Below, piece by piece: positions 33,253 to 42,476 of a stretch of DNA of 64,000 nucleotides. The position numbers and the translations under genes are program-made. The first letter of the stretch is position 1. Each line of letters starts with the position of its first letter. The stretch is from an uncultured Bacilli bacterium (GTDB taxonomy: Bacteria; Bacillota_I; Bacilli_A; RF39; UBA660), in NCBI GenBank assembly GCA_934168245.1, contig CAKPMY010000002.1, positions 103,499 to 167,498 on the forward strand, given 5' to 3'. Below the pieces are notes generated by a model that was not told where the DNA came from, ran no database searches, and saw only the letters and a program-made list of their open reading frames with translations.

Positions 33253-35593
33253 AATTATTAACATCCCATTTCCAGTTTTTAATATATGGCATATCCTCAC
33301 CATATTCACTGATATAGTCTTTATGTTTTGAAAGCATATCCAAGCACCAATCAACAAGTGCCTTAGATGTATCTGCATATCTTGGAATCTCTTTCAATAC
33401 TGCAATTACTAAATGGAATCTATCTATTTCATTTTGTACTCTTATATCGAAAGTAGTTGTTATTGTACCTTCTTCTTTATATCCATGTACATGCATATTA
33501 CGATTTTCTCTTTTATATGTCAACTGATGAATCAAAGAAGGATAACCATGGAAGTTAAATATAATTGGCTTATTCTTTGTAAATATAGCATTATATTCTT
33601 GATCACTCATACCATGTGGATGTGTCTCTGGAGATTGTAATTTCATTAAATCTACTACATTAACTACTCTAATTTTAATACCCTTAACTGTTTTTCTTAA
33701 TATGTCAACTGCTGCTAATGTCTCAAGTGTTGGAGTCTCCCCACAACAAGCCATTATAACATCAGGATTTCCTCCATCATTACTAGCAAAATCCCAAACT
33801 CCAAGTCCCTTAGTACAATGTTCTTTTGCTTGCTCTTTTGTTAACCATTGTGGTCTTGGATGTTTAGAAGCAACTATTACATTTACATAATTTTTAGTTC
33901 TAATACAATGTTCAAAACAAGAAAGTAAACAGTTTGTATCTGGAGGTAAATACATTCTAACAACATCAGCCTTTTTCGTAACTAAATGATTTAAGAAGCC
34001 TGGATCTTGATGTGTATATCCATTATGATCCTGTTGAAAAACATGCGATACAAGTAAATAATTCAATGATGCTATTGGTGCCCTCCAAGGAATCTGATTA
34101 CATACTTTTAACCATTTAGCATGTTGACTAGCCATAGAATCAACTATTCTAATAAAAGCCTCATAACTATGAATAAAACCATGTCTACCCGTAAGTAAAT
34201 ATCCCTCTAGCATACCCTGACATAAATGTTCAGACAAGTATGAATCCATTACTCTACCAGTATTAGATAAATATTCATCCTCTGGTTTAATTGTCTTATA
34301 ATTCCAAGTTCTATTTTCAACTTCAAATACATGATTAAATCTATTAGATAATGCCTCATCTGGTCCAAATATTCTAAAGTTTTTATTTTCTTTATTTAAA
34401 ACAAATACATCTCTTATATACTTACCAAGTTCCATCGTGTCTTGTCCAACTATACAACCCGGAGTCTTAACATCAACTGCATAATCTTGCCAATTAGGTG
34501 TATTAATATCTTTTAATAATAATCCCCCATTTGCATAATTACTTGCTCCCATACATTTACTTGGAGCAGGACATAACTCTCTAAGTTCTTTTATAAGTCT
34601 ACCATTTGCATCAAATAACTCTTCTGGATGATAACTTAGTAACCATTTTTCTATTACTTTAATATTTTCAGGATTATCTCTTGTTATTGGAATTGGTACT
34701 TGATGTGCTCTAAAACTTCCTTCCATTCTCTTAGCCCCTACTTCTTTAGGACCAGTCCATCCCTTAGGAGTAGTTAAAATTATCATTGGATAATTCCCAG
34801 TTCCAGTTTTCTTAATCTTCTTTATATCTTTAACAACCTTTTCTAAAACTTCAGCCATCTTCTCATGCATTTTCATTGGATCTGTTCCTGTTACAAAATA
34901 TGGCTTCCAACTAAGTCCATAGAAAAAGTCTTCCATCTCTTCTACACTCATTCTTCCAAATATAGTAGGATTTGCTATTTTAAATCCATTACGATGTAAA
35001 ATTGGTAATACAACACCATCAGTCTTAGGATTTAAAAATTTATTAATATTCCAAGAAGTTGCTAAAGGCCCAGTCTCAGCCTCTCCATCTCCTACAACAC
35101 ATGCCGCTATTAGATCAGGATTATCTAAAACGGCTCCTGCTGCATGTGATAAACTATATCCCAATTCTCCACCTTCATGAATAGATCCTGGAGTCTCAGG
35201 AGCAACATGTGAAGATACCCCTCCTGGAAAACTAAACTGTTTACATAACTTTTTAAGTCCTGCTTCATCCTCAGTTATTTCTGGATAAAACTTAGTATAT
35301 ACTCCCTCTAAATAATTATTAGCAATCATCGCCTGACCACCATGTCCAGGTCCTGATAAATATATCATTTTTAAATCATATTTCTTTATAATTCTATTCA
35401 AATGCATATAAATAAAATTTTGTCCTGGAGCAGTACCCCAATGCCCAACTACATTAGGTTTAATATCTGTTATAACAAGTCCTCTTCTAACTAAAGGATT
35501 ATCTAACAAATATAATTGAGCAACAGACAAATAATTTAATGCCCTAAAATACTTATTCATTAAATTTAATTCTTTTCTAGATAACACCGGCAT
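33251..35593 (-). CDS. xfp: Xylulose-5-phosphate/fructose-6-phosphate phosphoketolase
   Basis: ATG 35593 lies five bases from AGGAGGG, giving 780 residues, a normal length. The thiamine diphosphate enzyme keeps His51 (GHWGTAPGQNF), GPGHGG (81-86), the TPP-binding GDGEAETGP (168-176) with Trp181/Asn182, and SIHEGGELGYSLSHA. It splits xylulose-5-P or fructose-6-P with phosphate to acetyl-P plus a triose- or tetrose-phosphate. This is the key step of heterolactic and bifid-type fermentation, so the organism likely ferments sugars this way. It is a single-gene unit with its own terminator and a TATAAT at 35620-35625. Confidence 0.96.
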   Translation of the reverse strand: MPVLSRKELNLMNKYFRALNYLSVAQLYLLDNPLVRRGLVITDIKPNVVGHWGTAPGQNFIYMHLNRIIKKYDLKMIYLSGPGHGGQAMIANNYLEGVYTKFYPEITEDEAGLKKLCKQFSFPGGVSSHVAPETPGSIHEGGELGYSLSHAAGAVLDNPDLIAACVVGDGEAETGPLATSWNINKFLNPKTDGVVLPILHRNGFKIANPTIFGRMSVEEMEDFFYGLSWKPYFVTGTDPMKMHEKMAEVLEKVVKDIKKIKKTGTGNYPMIILTTPKGWTGPKEVGAKRMEGSFRAHQVPIPITRDNPENIKVIEKWLLSYHPEELFDANGRLIKELRELCPAPSKCMGASNYANGGLLLKDINTPNWQDYAVDVKTPGCIVGQDTMELGKYIRDVFVLNKENKNFRIFGPDEALSNRFNHVFEVENRTWNYKTIKPEDEYLSNTGRVMDSYLSEHLCQGMLEGYLLTGRHGFIHSYEAFIRIVDSMASQHAKWLKVCNQIPWRAPIASLNYLLVSHVFQQDHNGYTHQDPGFLNHLVTKKADVVRMYLPPDTNCLLSCFEHCIRTKNYVNVIVASKHPRPQWLTKEQAKEHCTKGLGVWDFASNDGGNPDVIMACCGETPTLETLAAVDILRKTVKGIKIRVVNVVDLMKLQSPETHPHGMSDQEYNAIFTKNKPIIFNFHGYPSLIHQLTYKRENRNMHVHGYKEEGTITTTFDIRVQNEIDRFHLVIAVLKEIPRYADTSKALVDWCLDMLSKHKDYISEYGEDMPYIKNWKWDVNN

Positions 35594-35631
35594 AAACACC
35601 CTCCTATTCTTAATCTATTATAGCCTAAACA

Positions 35632-35667
35632 CAAAAAAAGATAAAGATATTTTTCAATCTTTATCTT
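35632..35667 (-). terminator. Terminator of the 35679 lipoprotein gene
   Basis: AAGATAAAGAT (35638-35648) pairs with ATCTTTATCTT (35657-35667); seven T follow on the minus strand. Confidence 0.85.
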
Positions 35668-35678
35668 ATTAATTTTAC

Positions 35679-36743
35679 CTAAATAGTTGCTCCATCATCT
35701 TTAGAAACAGTAGGAGTAACATTGTCACTATTTACTATATTTTCTTTGGCTTCTGGAATATTTTTCAATGAAACAGACTCAGTACTATCAACACTTGTAT
35801 TAGTATTTACTGCCTCATCTTTACTACTAGTATCCATAGTTGCATTAACTGCAACCCCAGTATTTACTGCTGGAAAAGTAGTTATACCATTAGGATTATT
35901 ATTTACAGGTTCATTAACAGTATTGTTAACTAAAGCAGTTTCACCTTTATTTTTTTTCTTTCTATTAACTATAAAGAATACAACTCCTCCAATAATTACA
36001 ACCCCTACAACAACAAGTATAATTATATTAGTAGTATTATATAATGTAAATGCAAATTCTATATTTTTAAAATCTTTAGTCTTAGTTAAATCCCAAGCCA
36101 AATCCTTACCATCATTATTTACACTAGTAGCATTATTACTAATTGCTTTATATGGTAATTTTACTGTAAATTTCATATCCATATTACTCATATATTGTTC
36201 TAATAATGCACTATCATCACTTGATATACCAAAATCATCATCTGTAGTAGTATCATCTTCTTCTCTACTATAAGAAGTCTCAGTATCATCTGTATTATCC
36301 ATTTCAGGAATACTAGAATTATCAAACTTAAATGTCGCTGTATAAGTATTCTTTAAAAAACCTTTTTTAACTTTAAATATTTTACTAATTTCTTCAGCAT
36401 CTCCTGCTGTTCCCATCATATTTGATAATTCATAAGAAACATCATCTTTCTCACTACTATAAGTATTAATATCAAGGTTGTTAGCATAAATTTTAACACC
36501 CTTCATAGTATCTTCTTTATAATCTTCTACTTTAAAGCCTCTACTCTCTATTTCTTTTTTATCAGCATCATCTAGTATTTCTTTTCCTTCTAGAAAACTT
36601 TCATCTATTGCATAAATAATAGTATAATTAAACTTTCCATTCTTTGTAATTTCCATTGTTGCATTAAATTTCATACATCCTGTCAACATAAATGCTATTA
36701 TTGCCACAAATAGCACTTTTAAAATTTTAACACTTCTCTTCAT
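35679..36743 (-). CDS. LppM-like lipoprotein, copy 2
   Basis: The 354-residue protein has a lipobox (FMLTGC, Cys23) after a short signal sequence. The outer domain (about 24-235) begins MKFNATMEITKNGKFNYTIIY, like LppM-type domains, and contains KVKKGFLKNTYTATF and LPYKAISNNATSVNNDGKDLAWDL, which are shared with the next gene. A second helix (about 245-266) and a basic stop-transfer are followed by a disordered Asn/Val/Thr-rich cytosolic tail. So it is anchored twice. Paralogous to the gene at 36831, with separate terminators. GAGGAG precedes ATG 36743. Confidence 0.8.
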   Translation of the reverse strand: MKRSVKILKVLFVAIIAFMLTGCMKFNATMEITKNGKFNYTIIYAIDESFLEGKEILDDADKKEIESRGFKVEDYKEDTMKGVKIYANNLDINTYSSEKDDVSYELSNMMGTAGDAEEISKIFKVKKGFLKNTYTATFKFDNSSIPEMDNTDDTETSYSREEDDTTTDDDFGISSDDSALLEQYMSNMDMKFTVKLPYKAISNNATSVNNDGKDLAWDLTKTKDFKNIEFAFTLYNTTNIIILVVVGVVIIGGVVFFIVNRKKKNKGETALVNNTVNEPVNNNPNGITTFPAVNTGVAVNATMDTSSKDEAVNTNTSVDSTESVSLKNIPEAKENIVNSDNVTPTVSKDDGATI

Positions 36744-36795
36744 AACTCTCTCCTCTATCTTACTATGAGTATAATCTATATAAGAGTTTTATTCA

Positions 36796-36822
36796 AGAAA
36801 AAAAACAGGAAATCCTGTTTTT
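36796..36822 (-). terminator. Terminator of the 36831 gene
   Basis: AAAAACAGGA (36801-36810) and TCCTGTTTTT (36813-36822) form a ten-base stem; A-rich sequence on the plus strand gives T-rich RNA after it. Confidence 0.8.
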
Positions 36823-36830
36823 ATTGTAAA

Positions 36831-37610
36831 TTATTTTTTGCTATGAACATTATTCTTAGTAACATTATAGTTCTTTTTCATTATTATAAATACAACTACT
36901 ACAATAACAACTATTGCTAAAAGAACTATCATAAATATATTTGTTATATTATACAAGGAAAATTCAAAATTGATAGTTCCGAATTCATCCGCTTTTAATA
37001 AGTTCCAAGATAATTCCTTACCATCATTTTTACTATCAGTAGCATTATTACTAATTGCTTTATATGGTAATTTTACTGTAAAAGTTACTTCTTCTGTACC
37101 TTTATATTTTTCTAATTTTTCTAGTAACTCAGCACTTTCTTCATCTTCTGTTGCATTAAGATAATTTGCTAAATTACTTAAATCATCAAGTGAATAATCT
37201 CCAAGATCAAATTTAGCACTATAAGTATTCTTAAAGAATCCCTTTTTTACTTTAAATAATTTTGCTTCTTCATCATTATTAATTACTGCTGAAAGATCAT
37301 AATTATCAGTTTCTTTATCACTACTTACATCTCTAATTTTAAGATCTTTAATAGCAAGATTAACACCTTTCATTCCTTTAGCATTATAATTTGTAACTGT
37401 TATTCCTGCTTGATTTAACGCTGAAATCTTATCTGCTGAAAGTATTTCATTATCTCCTACAACTTCTTCTTTAAAAGCAAGTAACGAACTATATGAAATT
37501 ACTCCATTAGGTTGAATCTCCATTACTGCATTAATCTTTGTACAACCTGATAATACAAATACCATTAGCATAACAAATACTACTTTTAAAGTCTTTTCCA
37601 TTTTTTTCAC
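36831..37610 (-). CDS. LppM-like lipoprotein, copy 1
   Basis: GGGGAG before GTG 37610 sets MKKMEKTLKV as the N-terminus (259 residues). The lipobox is VLSGC. The outer domain starts TKINAVMEIQPNGVISYSSLL and shares KVKKGFFKNTYSAKF and LPYKAISNNATDSKNDGKELSWNL with the gene at 35679. A C-terminal helix (about 225-247) and a short Lys/Asn tail close the protein. It lacks the long cytosolic tail of its paralogue. Function unknown; LppM-like proteins are surface or secretion-related. Confidence 0.78.
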   Translation of the reverse strand: MKKMEKTLKVVFVMLMVFVLSGCTKINAVMEIQPNGVISYSSLLAFKEEVVGDNEILSADKISALNQAGITVTNYNAKGMKGVNLAIKDLKIRDVSSDKETDNYDLSAVINNDEEAKLFKVKKGFFKNTYSAKFDLGDYSLDDLSNLANYLNATEDEESAELLEKLEKYKGTEEVTFTVKLPYKAISNNATDSKNDGKELSWNLLKADEFGTINFEFSLYNITNIFMIVLLAIVVIVVVVFIIMKKNYNVTKNNVHSKK

Positions 37611-37750
37611 AAACTTCTCCCCTTTCATTGCGCATATTATACATCAAAAAAGGTTTTAAATCAATAATAATTTTACACAGATTGCATTTAACTATTTAAC
37701 TAACCCTAATTTTACACAGCCAACATATAAGTAACCATATTTATCCATAG

Positions 37751-37782
37751 AAAAAGCAAATAATCATCAAATCATTTGCTTT
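37751..37782 (-). terminator. Terminator of htpG
   Basis: AAAGCAAAT (37753-37761) pairs with ATTTGCTTT (37774-37782); a short T-run follows on the minus strand. Confidence 0.8.
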
Positions 37783-37793
37783 CTATTCTGTCT

Positions 37794-39674
37794 CTATTTA
37801 GCAATTACTTCACAAATTAATGAACTAATCTCTGTTGGATTATCTATTGGAAGTCCGGCTATCATTTTAGCCTCTGCATATAAAATCTTTGTATATTTAT
37901 CAAACTCTTCTTTATTACTTGCATACAAATCTTTTAATTTATCAGCGATTGGATGCTTCTCATTTACTTCAAGTACTTGTTGTGCTTTAATTCCCATATC
38001 ATTAGGCATTGCATCAAATACTTTTTGCATCTCTATTGAAACATCTCCCTTAGTAGTTAAACATACTGGATGTTTCTTTAATTTATTACTAAATTTAACC
38101 TCACTAACATCTCCAATAAGTTCCTTCATATGTTTTAATAAGTCAACATTATCTTCATTTACTTTCTTTAATTCTTCTTTTTCTTCATCACTTTCAAGGC
38201 CTAAGTCCTCATTTTCAACATTAGCAAACTTCTTACCTTCATATTCTTGAATAGCCGTAATTGCAAACTCATCTACATAATCAGTTAAGTATAAAATATC
38301 AAAGTCATGATCTTTTACTTGTTCAACATTAGGCATAGCATCAATTTTCTTAATAGATGAACCAGCTGCATAATAAATCTTTTCTTGTCCATCTTTCATA
38401 CTATCAACATATTCTTTTAAAGTAACAAGTTTTTCTTCTTTAGCTGAATAAAACATAACTAAGTCTTTTAACTTATCTTTATCAGCACCAAAGTTATTAT
38501 AAACTCCGTACTTTAATTGAACACCAAATGTCTTAAAGAATGAAATATAATTTTCTCGATCATTCTTTAACATATCTTCTAATTCTTTACGAATCTTACT
38601 TTCAATATTTTTAGCAATCAATTTCAAGTTATGACTTTCTTGTAATACTTCTCTTGAAATATTTAATGATAAATCTTCACTATCTACAACACCTTTAACA
38701 AAACTAAAGTAATCTGGCAATAGATCAGCACATCTATCCATTATTAATACTCCATTGGCATACAAACTAAGTCCTTTTTCATACTCTTGTGTATAGTAAT
38801 CATATGGTGCATGACTAGGTATAAATAATAATGATTTATAAGAACACATTCCCTCTACTGAAGAAGAAATTACTTTTAATGGCTTATCAAAATCATTAAA
38901 CTTATCCATATAGAAGTTTTCATAATCAGCATCACTTACTTCACTCTTATTCTTCTTCCATATAGGAACCATACTATTTAATACTTCTATTTCTTTTTTA
39001 TCTTCATACTCATGTTTCTCTTCATCTTTTAATTCATGATGTGTAACTTCCATCTTAATAGGGAAACTAATATAATCAGAATACTTCTTAACTAATCCCT
39101 TAATCTGATATTCATCTAAGTACTTACAATAATCATTCTCTTCTGTATCTTCTTTAATATGTAAAACTATCTTAGTACCATTATCACTTTTCTTAGCCTT
39201 CTTAATAGTATAACCGTCTGCTCCTTCACTTTCCCAAGTGTAAGCCTCATCACTATCAATTGACTTAGAAGTAACAGTTATCTTATCACTAACCATGAAT
39301 GCTGAGTAAAAACCAACACCAAATTGTCCAATAATATTAGTCTTCTCTTCCTTACTCATATTTTCTTTAAAAGCAAGTGTTCCAGACTTAGCAATTGTAC
39401 CTAAATTATTTTCTAATTCTTCTTTAGTCATACCACAACCATTATCAGAAATTGTTAAAGTACGTTTTTCCTCATCCCTCGCTAGTAAAATACATAAATC
39501 TTCTCTTTTAACTTTAACATCTTCATCAGTTAAAGATCGATAATATAATTTATCTAGTGCATCAGAAGCATTAGAAATTAACTCTCTTAAAAATATATCT
39601 TTATTAGTATAAATTGAATTAATCATTAAATCTAAAAGTCTCTTTGATTCAGACTTAAATTCATGTTTCTCCAA
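37794..39674 (-). CDS. htpG: Chaperone HtpG (Hsp90)
   Basis: The 626-residue protein starts at TTG 39674, nine bases from AAGGAG; an ATG nine bases upstream touches the site. The GHKL ATPase domain has ELISNASDALDKL, DNGCGMT and GQFGVGFYSAFMV. The middle and C-terminal domains are complete (for example LNISREVLQ, HDFDILYLTDYVDE). ATP-driven dimeric chaperone. A promoter with a divergent CIRCE operator lies upstream. In B. subtilis, from memory, htpG is not an HrcA target, so the control here differs. Confidence 0.96.
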   Translation of the reverse strand: MEKHEFKSESKRLLDLMINSIYTNKDIFLRELISNASDALDKLYYRSLTDEDVKVKREDLCILLARDEEKRTLTISDNGCGMTKEELENNLGTIAKSGTLAFKENMSKEEKTNIIGQFGVGFYSAFMVSDKITVTSKSIDSDEAYTWESEGADGYTIKKAKKSDNGTKIVLHIKEDTEENDYCKYLDEYQIKGLVKKYSDYISFPIKMEVTHHELKDEEKHEYEDKKEIEVLNSMVPIWKKNKSEVSDADYENFYMDKFNDFDKPLKVISSSVEGMCSYKSLLFIPSHAPYDYYTQEYEKGLSLYANGVLIMDRCADLLPDYFSFVKGVVDSEDLSLNISREVLQESHNLKLIAKNIESKIRKELEDMLKNDRENYISFFKTFGVQLKYGVYNNFGADKDKLKDLVMFYSAKEEKLVTLKEYVDSMKDGQEKIYYAAGSSIKKIDAMPNVEQVKDHDFDILYLTDYVDEFAITAIQEYEGKKFANVENEDLGLESDEEKEELKKVNEDNVDLLKHMKELIGDVSEVKFSNKLKKHPVCLTTKGDVSIEMQKVFDAMPNDMGIKAQQVLEVNEKHPIADKLKDLYASNKEEFDKYTKILYAEAKMIAGLPIDNPTEISSLICEVIAK

Positions 39675-39708
39675 ACAAATCATCTCCTTAATTTTTGTTC
39701 ACAATTTA

Positions 39709-39750
39709 TTTATAGCACTTATTTTAGCAGTTGTCAATAACGAGTGCCAA
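39709..39750 (-). promoter_or_regulatory. htpG promoter with a divergent CIRCE operator
   Basis: TTAGCAGTT (39724-39732), nine bases, GAGTGCCAA (39742-39750) is a CIRCE repeat with deviations in both arms. On the minus strand TTGACA (39732-39737) and TATAAA (39709-39714), 17 apart, overlap it exactly as at hsp20 and clpB. Confidence 0.82.
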
Positions 39751-39760
39751 TTTAAAATTA

Positions 39761-39792
39761 AAAAGAAAAGACTACTTTATCTACATAGTCTT
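39761..39792 (-). terminator. Terminator of the 39791 gene
   Basis: AAGACTA (39768-39774) and TAGTCTT (39786-39792) pair; T-rich RNA follows on the minus strand. Confidence 0.7.
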
Positions 39793-41275
39793 ATTCTAAA
39801 ACACTACCTTCTTGTTTTTTCCCTTTGTTAACTAAAACCGTACTAATCGCTATAATTAAAACAATTCCAAGTACTACATAACATGCTGATACCGTATCTG
39901 GATTTACTATCCTATCATAAATAGCACTAACAGTAACTTTTCCCTCTGGCATAACAAAGGTTCCATCAGCACTAACTTCAATTTCTTTACCAGATTCATC
40001 TAATACGATGATTCTCTTTAAAATATATCCTTCTTTTGGAGTAACACTTACCTCTACTACCTCACCAGGAAAACCACTCTTTTTGACAAGAACAGTACCT
40101 CCATCTGTATTAACATCAGTTTCAATCTTATAATTAGGATAAGTATATTTCAACATAACCAAATCATTATCTAGAGTTCCAATTACTACATAACCATTAA
40201 AATCACCATTTTCATCATAATTTTCAGTCATGTCAAACAAAGAAATACCCTTAACATTATCCGATTTATACCGCCATATCTCATTACCAGAATAATCATA
40301 TTTTATAACAGGAAAAGTTTTAGAATTACAAGCCCCAACAACAATATACCCATCATTAATACCAAACTCATTTTTACTGTTAAATATTTTACTATACTGA
40401 CAACTATCATCACCATTAGTATTAAAAATTGCTTTACCATCTAAATCATATTTAATTACATATGCATAATAACAAGTGTGACCACATGTACCTACACCAG
40501 TTGCAACAACTCCATCAACAGAATTAAATCTGTTATAACTAGATACAAAATCAATCCTATTATGAACGTCATTACTATTTATAATATCGCCAGATAATGA
40601 TTTTCTTAAAACTGCATGCTGTCCTTCATCAAAATAAGAATTAATACTACCATCACTATTATAAACAAATCTATCGTTTTTAATATTGTTATGCTGCCAT
40701 AAAATATTACCATCTAAATCAAATTTCACAATTATATTTCCCGCTTTTTTCAACCCTAAGTCAATTGATGTAGAACTTATAAAAAGCATATATCCATCAT
40801 GTTTACCAGTATCATCAAAAGTTGGTATATAATAATCAAAGTATTCTGCCCCGGAACCGCCATAGAGCTTTTCAAAACGAACTTCGTCATTTTCATCATA
40901 AAAAGTTAGCACAATATCAGTGTCACCTTTCACACTAGAACTATATTCGCTATCAACACTTTCAACTTCTAGAAACCAAGATGCATCATCAAGCTCATCA
41001 ACAGTTTTTGTATAAATAAGTTTTCCCTCTAAATCATATTTGTTCATACCATCAGCAAACATTAATAAATGGCCATCAATTTTACCATTATTATCATAAC
41101 TTAGTATTATTTCAGGCTTTCCATCTTGGTAACATTTGCCACCACTACATACACCAGACAAAGTAATTTCATAAGATAACTCCAACTCTAAAGCCTTAGC
41201 ATGAATAGGAAAACAAAAAGAAAAAGCAATCAAAATCAAAAGTAATATTGACACCCTCAAAACATATTTTTTCAA
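39791..41275 (-). CDS. Surface protein, propeller-like repeats with C-terminal membrane anchor
   Basis: TTG 41275 gives 494 residues with a clear signal sequence ending near AKA. The long outer domain repeats a YDxxGK/N-x-W/L pattern (KYDLDGKAIFN, KYDYSGNEIW, KFDLDGNILW), suggesting a beta-propeller. Then comes a small module with GYILKRIIVLDESGKEIEV and FVMPEGKVTVSAIY (InlB/bacterial repeat-like). The protein ends NPDTVS, a helix, and a basic NKGKKQ tail, resembling a sortase-like signal. It is the distant fourth member of the family at 46419-50605. The 39-residue membrane protein precedes it by 13 bases. Confidence 0.78.
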   Translation of the reverse strand: MKKYVLRVSILLLILIAFSFCFPIHAKALELELSYEITLSGVCSGGKCYQDGKPEIILSYDNNGKIDGHLLMFADGMNKYDLEGKLIYTKTVDELDDASWFLEVESVDSEYSSSVKGDTDIVLTFYDENDEVRFEKLYGGSGAEYFDYYIPTFDDTGKHDGYMLFISSTSIDLGLKKAGNIIVKFDLDGNILWQHNNIKNDRFVYNSDGSINSYFDEGQHAVLRKSLSGDIINSNDVHNRIDFVSSYNRFNSVDGVVATGVGTCGHTCYYAYVIKYDLDGKAIFNTNGDDSCQYSKIFNSKNEFGINDGYIVVGACNSKTFPVIKYDYSGNEIWRYKSDNVKGISLFDMTENYDENGDFNGYVVIGTLDNDLVMLKYTYPNYKIETDVNTDGGTVLVKKSGFPGEVVEVSVTPKEGYILKRIIVLDESGKEIEVSADGTFVMPEGKVTVSAIYDRIVNPDTVSACYVVLGIVLIIAISTVLVNKGKKQEGSVLE

Positions 41276-41288
41276 GTTTTCACATTTC

Positions 41289-41408
41289 TTAACTTAAAAT
41301 TGAAATTAATAACGCTGCTATAAAAAAGGCACTTGAAATAATCATTACACAAGTTCCAATTACTTCAGCATATCCAAAATTATTTGTGTTTTTTTTACTA
41401 TCTTTCAC
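41289..41408 (-). CDS. Small membrane protein, 39 aa
   Basis: GGAGG, seven bases, then GTG at 41408 opens a 39-codon frame ending at TAA 41289. It encodes a charged N-terminus (MKDSKKNTNNFGYAE) and one hydrophobic helix (VIGTCVMIISSAFFIAALLISIL). The upstream RBS is strong, and it lies 13 bases from the surface-protein gene. It may assist that protein, or be a leader. No family known. Confidence 0.6.
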   Translation of the reverse strand: MKDSKKNTNNFGYAEVIGTCVMIISSAFFIAALLISILS

Positions 41409-41526
41409 AACTCATACCTCCAAGTCTACTATATAAAAAGTATATCAAAAAAATATTTATTAGACAATCCGTATTTTAATTATTTAATCTTAAACATCAA
41501 ACATAAAATACTTACAGGAGGTAACT

Positions 41527-42447
41527 ATGAATTGTCTAAATAATAAAAAATTTCTTTCTAATTGTTTCATTGCTGGTCCAACCGGCCCAATTGGTCCAAC
41601 CGGACCTACTGGAATGGGGATTAATATATTAGGAACTTATAATACATACGAAGAATTAAAAAAGGAACATCCCCTTGGTAGTCCTGGAGAATCTTATATA
41701 GTTAATGGTGATTTATACACTTGGTCAAATGATAAACATGATTGGAGTAACACTGGTAAGATTCAAGGACCTAAAGGCGATCAAGGTCCAACTGGTCCAC
41801 AAGGTCCTCAAGGTAATCAAGGTCCTCAAGGTCCTCAAGGTAATCAAGGTCCACAAGGTGAGCCAGGTCCCCAAGGACTTCAAGGAACAAGAGGTGAACA
41901 AGGCCCTAAAGGTGATCAAGGAGAACAAGGGCCAACCGGTCCAAATACTGTTCGCAGTGCTTACATAATAACTTATAATGAAACAACCGACCCAACTGGC
42001 ATAACAATTCCTGTTCAAACACCATTACCATACACCAGAAAAGAACTAGATTTAACAAACATAATAACACTAGACACAACAGAAGACACTATTAAATTTA
42101 ATGTCGCTGGTTATTATAGAGTTAGTATAATTATCTCAGCCTATATAAACCCTACTACTCAATTTGATAAAGAAAACGATTTTATAACCATTGGTTTCAG
42201 AGAAAAAAATACCGACAATGCCTACATAGGTGCTAGTGAATGGCGTGAAACATCTACCGCTAAACAACTATTTGCCGAAGGAATAATCGCTGTTCCAAAT
42301 CCAGCAACCTTATATGAATTAGTCAATCTAAGTAAACAAGAAATATACCTACAATCACCAGACATAAAAAATATAAGTTCTAAATCATACTTCACAAACT
42401 CACTAGTAACAATAAATGTTGAATATCTTGGTCGCCAAGAAATATAA
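41527..42447 (+). CDS. Collagen-like protein, BclA/exosporium type
   Basis: The 306-residue protein has no classical signal peptide. Gly-X-Y triplets occur at 17-29 (GPTGPIGPTGPTG) and continuously at 81-139, rich in GPQ, GPK and GPT. Between them is a conserved GTYNTYEELKKEHPLGSPGESYIVNGDLY linker of collagen-like Firmicute proteins. The C-terminal 165 residues, with FNVAGYYRVSIIISAY, look like a C1q/TNF-type jelly roll. In Bacillus such proteins form exosporium hair filaments. The cotJ genes in this window fit a spore role. AGGAGG precedes ATG 41527 and a hairpin terminator follows. Confidence 0.88.
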   Translation: MNCLNNKKFLSNCFIAGPTGPIGPTGPTGMGINILGTYNTYEELKKEHPLGSPGESYIVNGDLYTWSNDKHDWSNTGKIQGPKGDQGPTGPQGPQGNQGPQGPQGNQGPQGEPGPQGLQGTRGEQGPKGDQGEQGPTGPNTVRSAYIITYNETTDPTGITIPVQTPLPYTRKELDLTNIITLDTTEDTIKFNVAGYYRVSIIISAYINPTTQFDKENDFITIGFREKNTDNAYIGASEWRETSTAKQLFAEGIIAVPNPATLYELVNLSKQEIYLQSPDIKNISSKSYFTNSLVTINVEYLGRQEI

Positions 42448-42470
42448 AAAGATAGTAAACACTATCTTTT
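42447..42470. terminator. Terminator of the collagen-like gene
   Basis: AAAAGATAGT (42447-42456) and ACTATCTTTT (42461-42470) pair around AAAC; A/T runs on both sides let it act in both directions. Confidence 0.85.
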
Positions 42471-42476
42471 CTTTTG

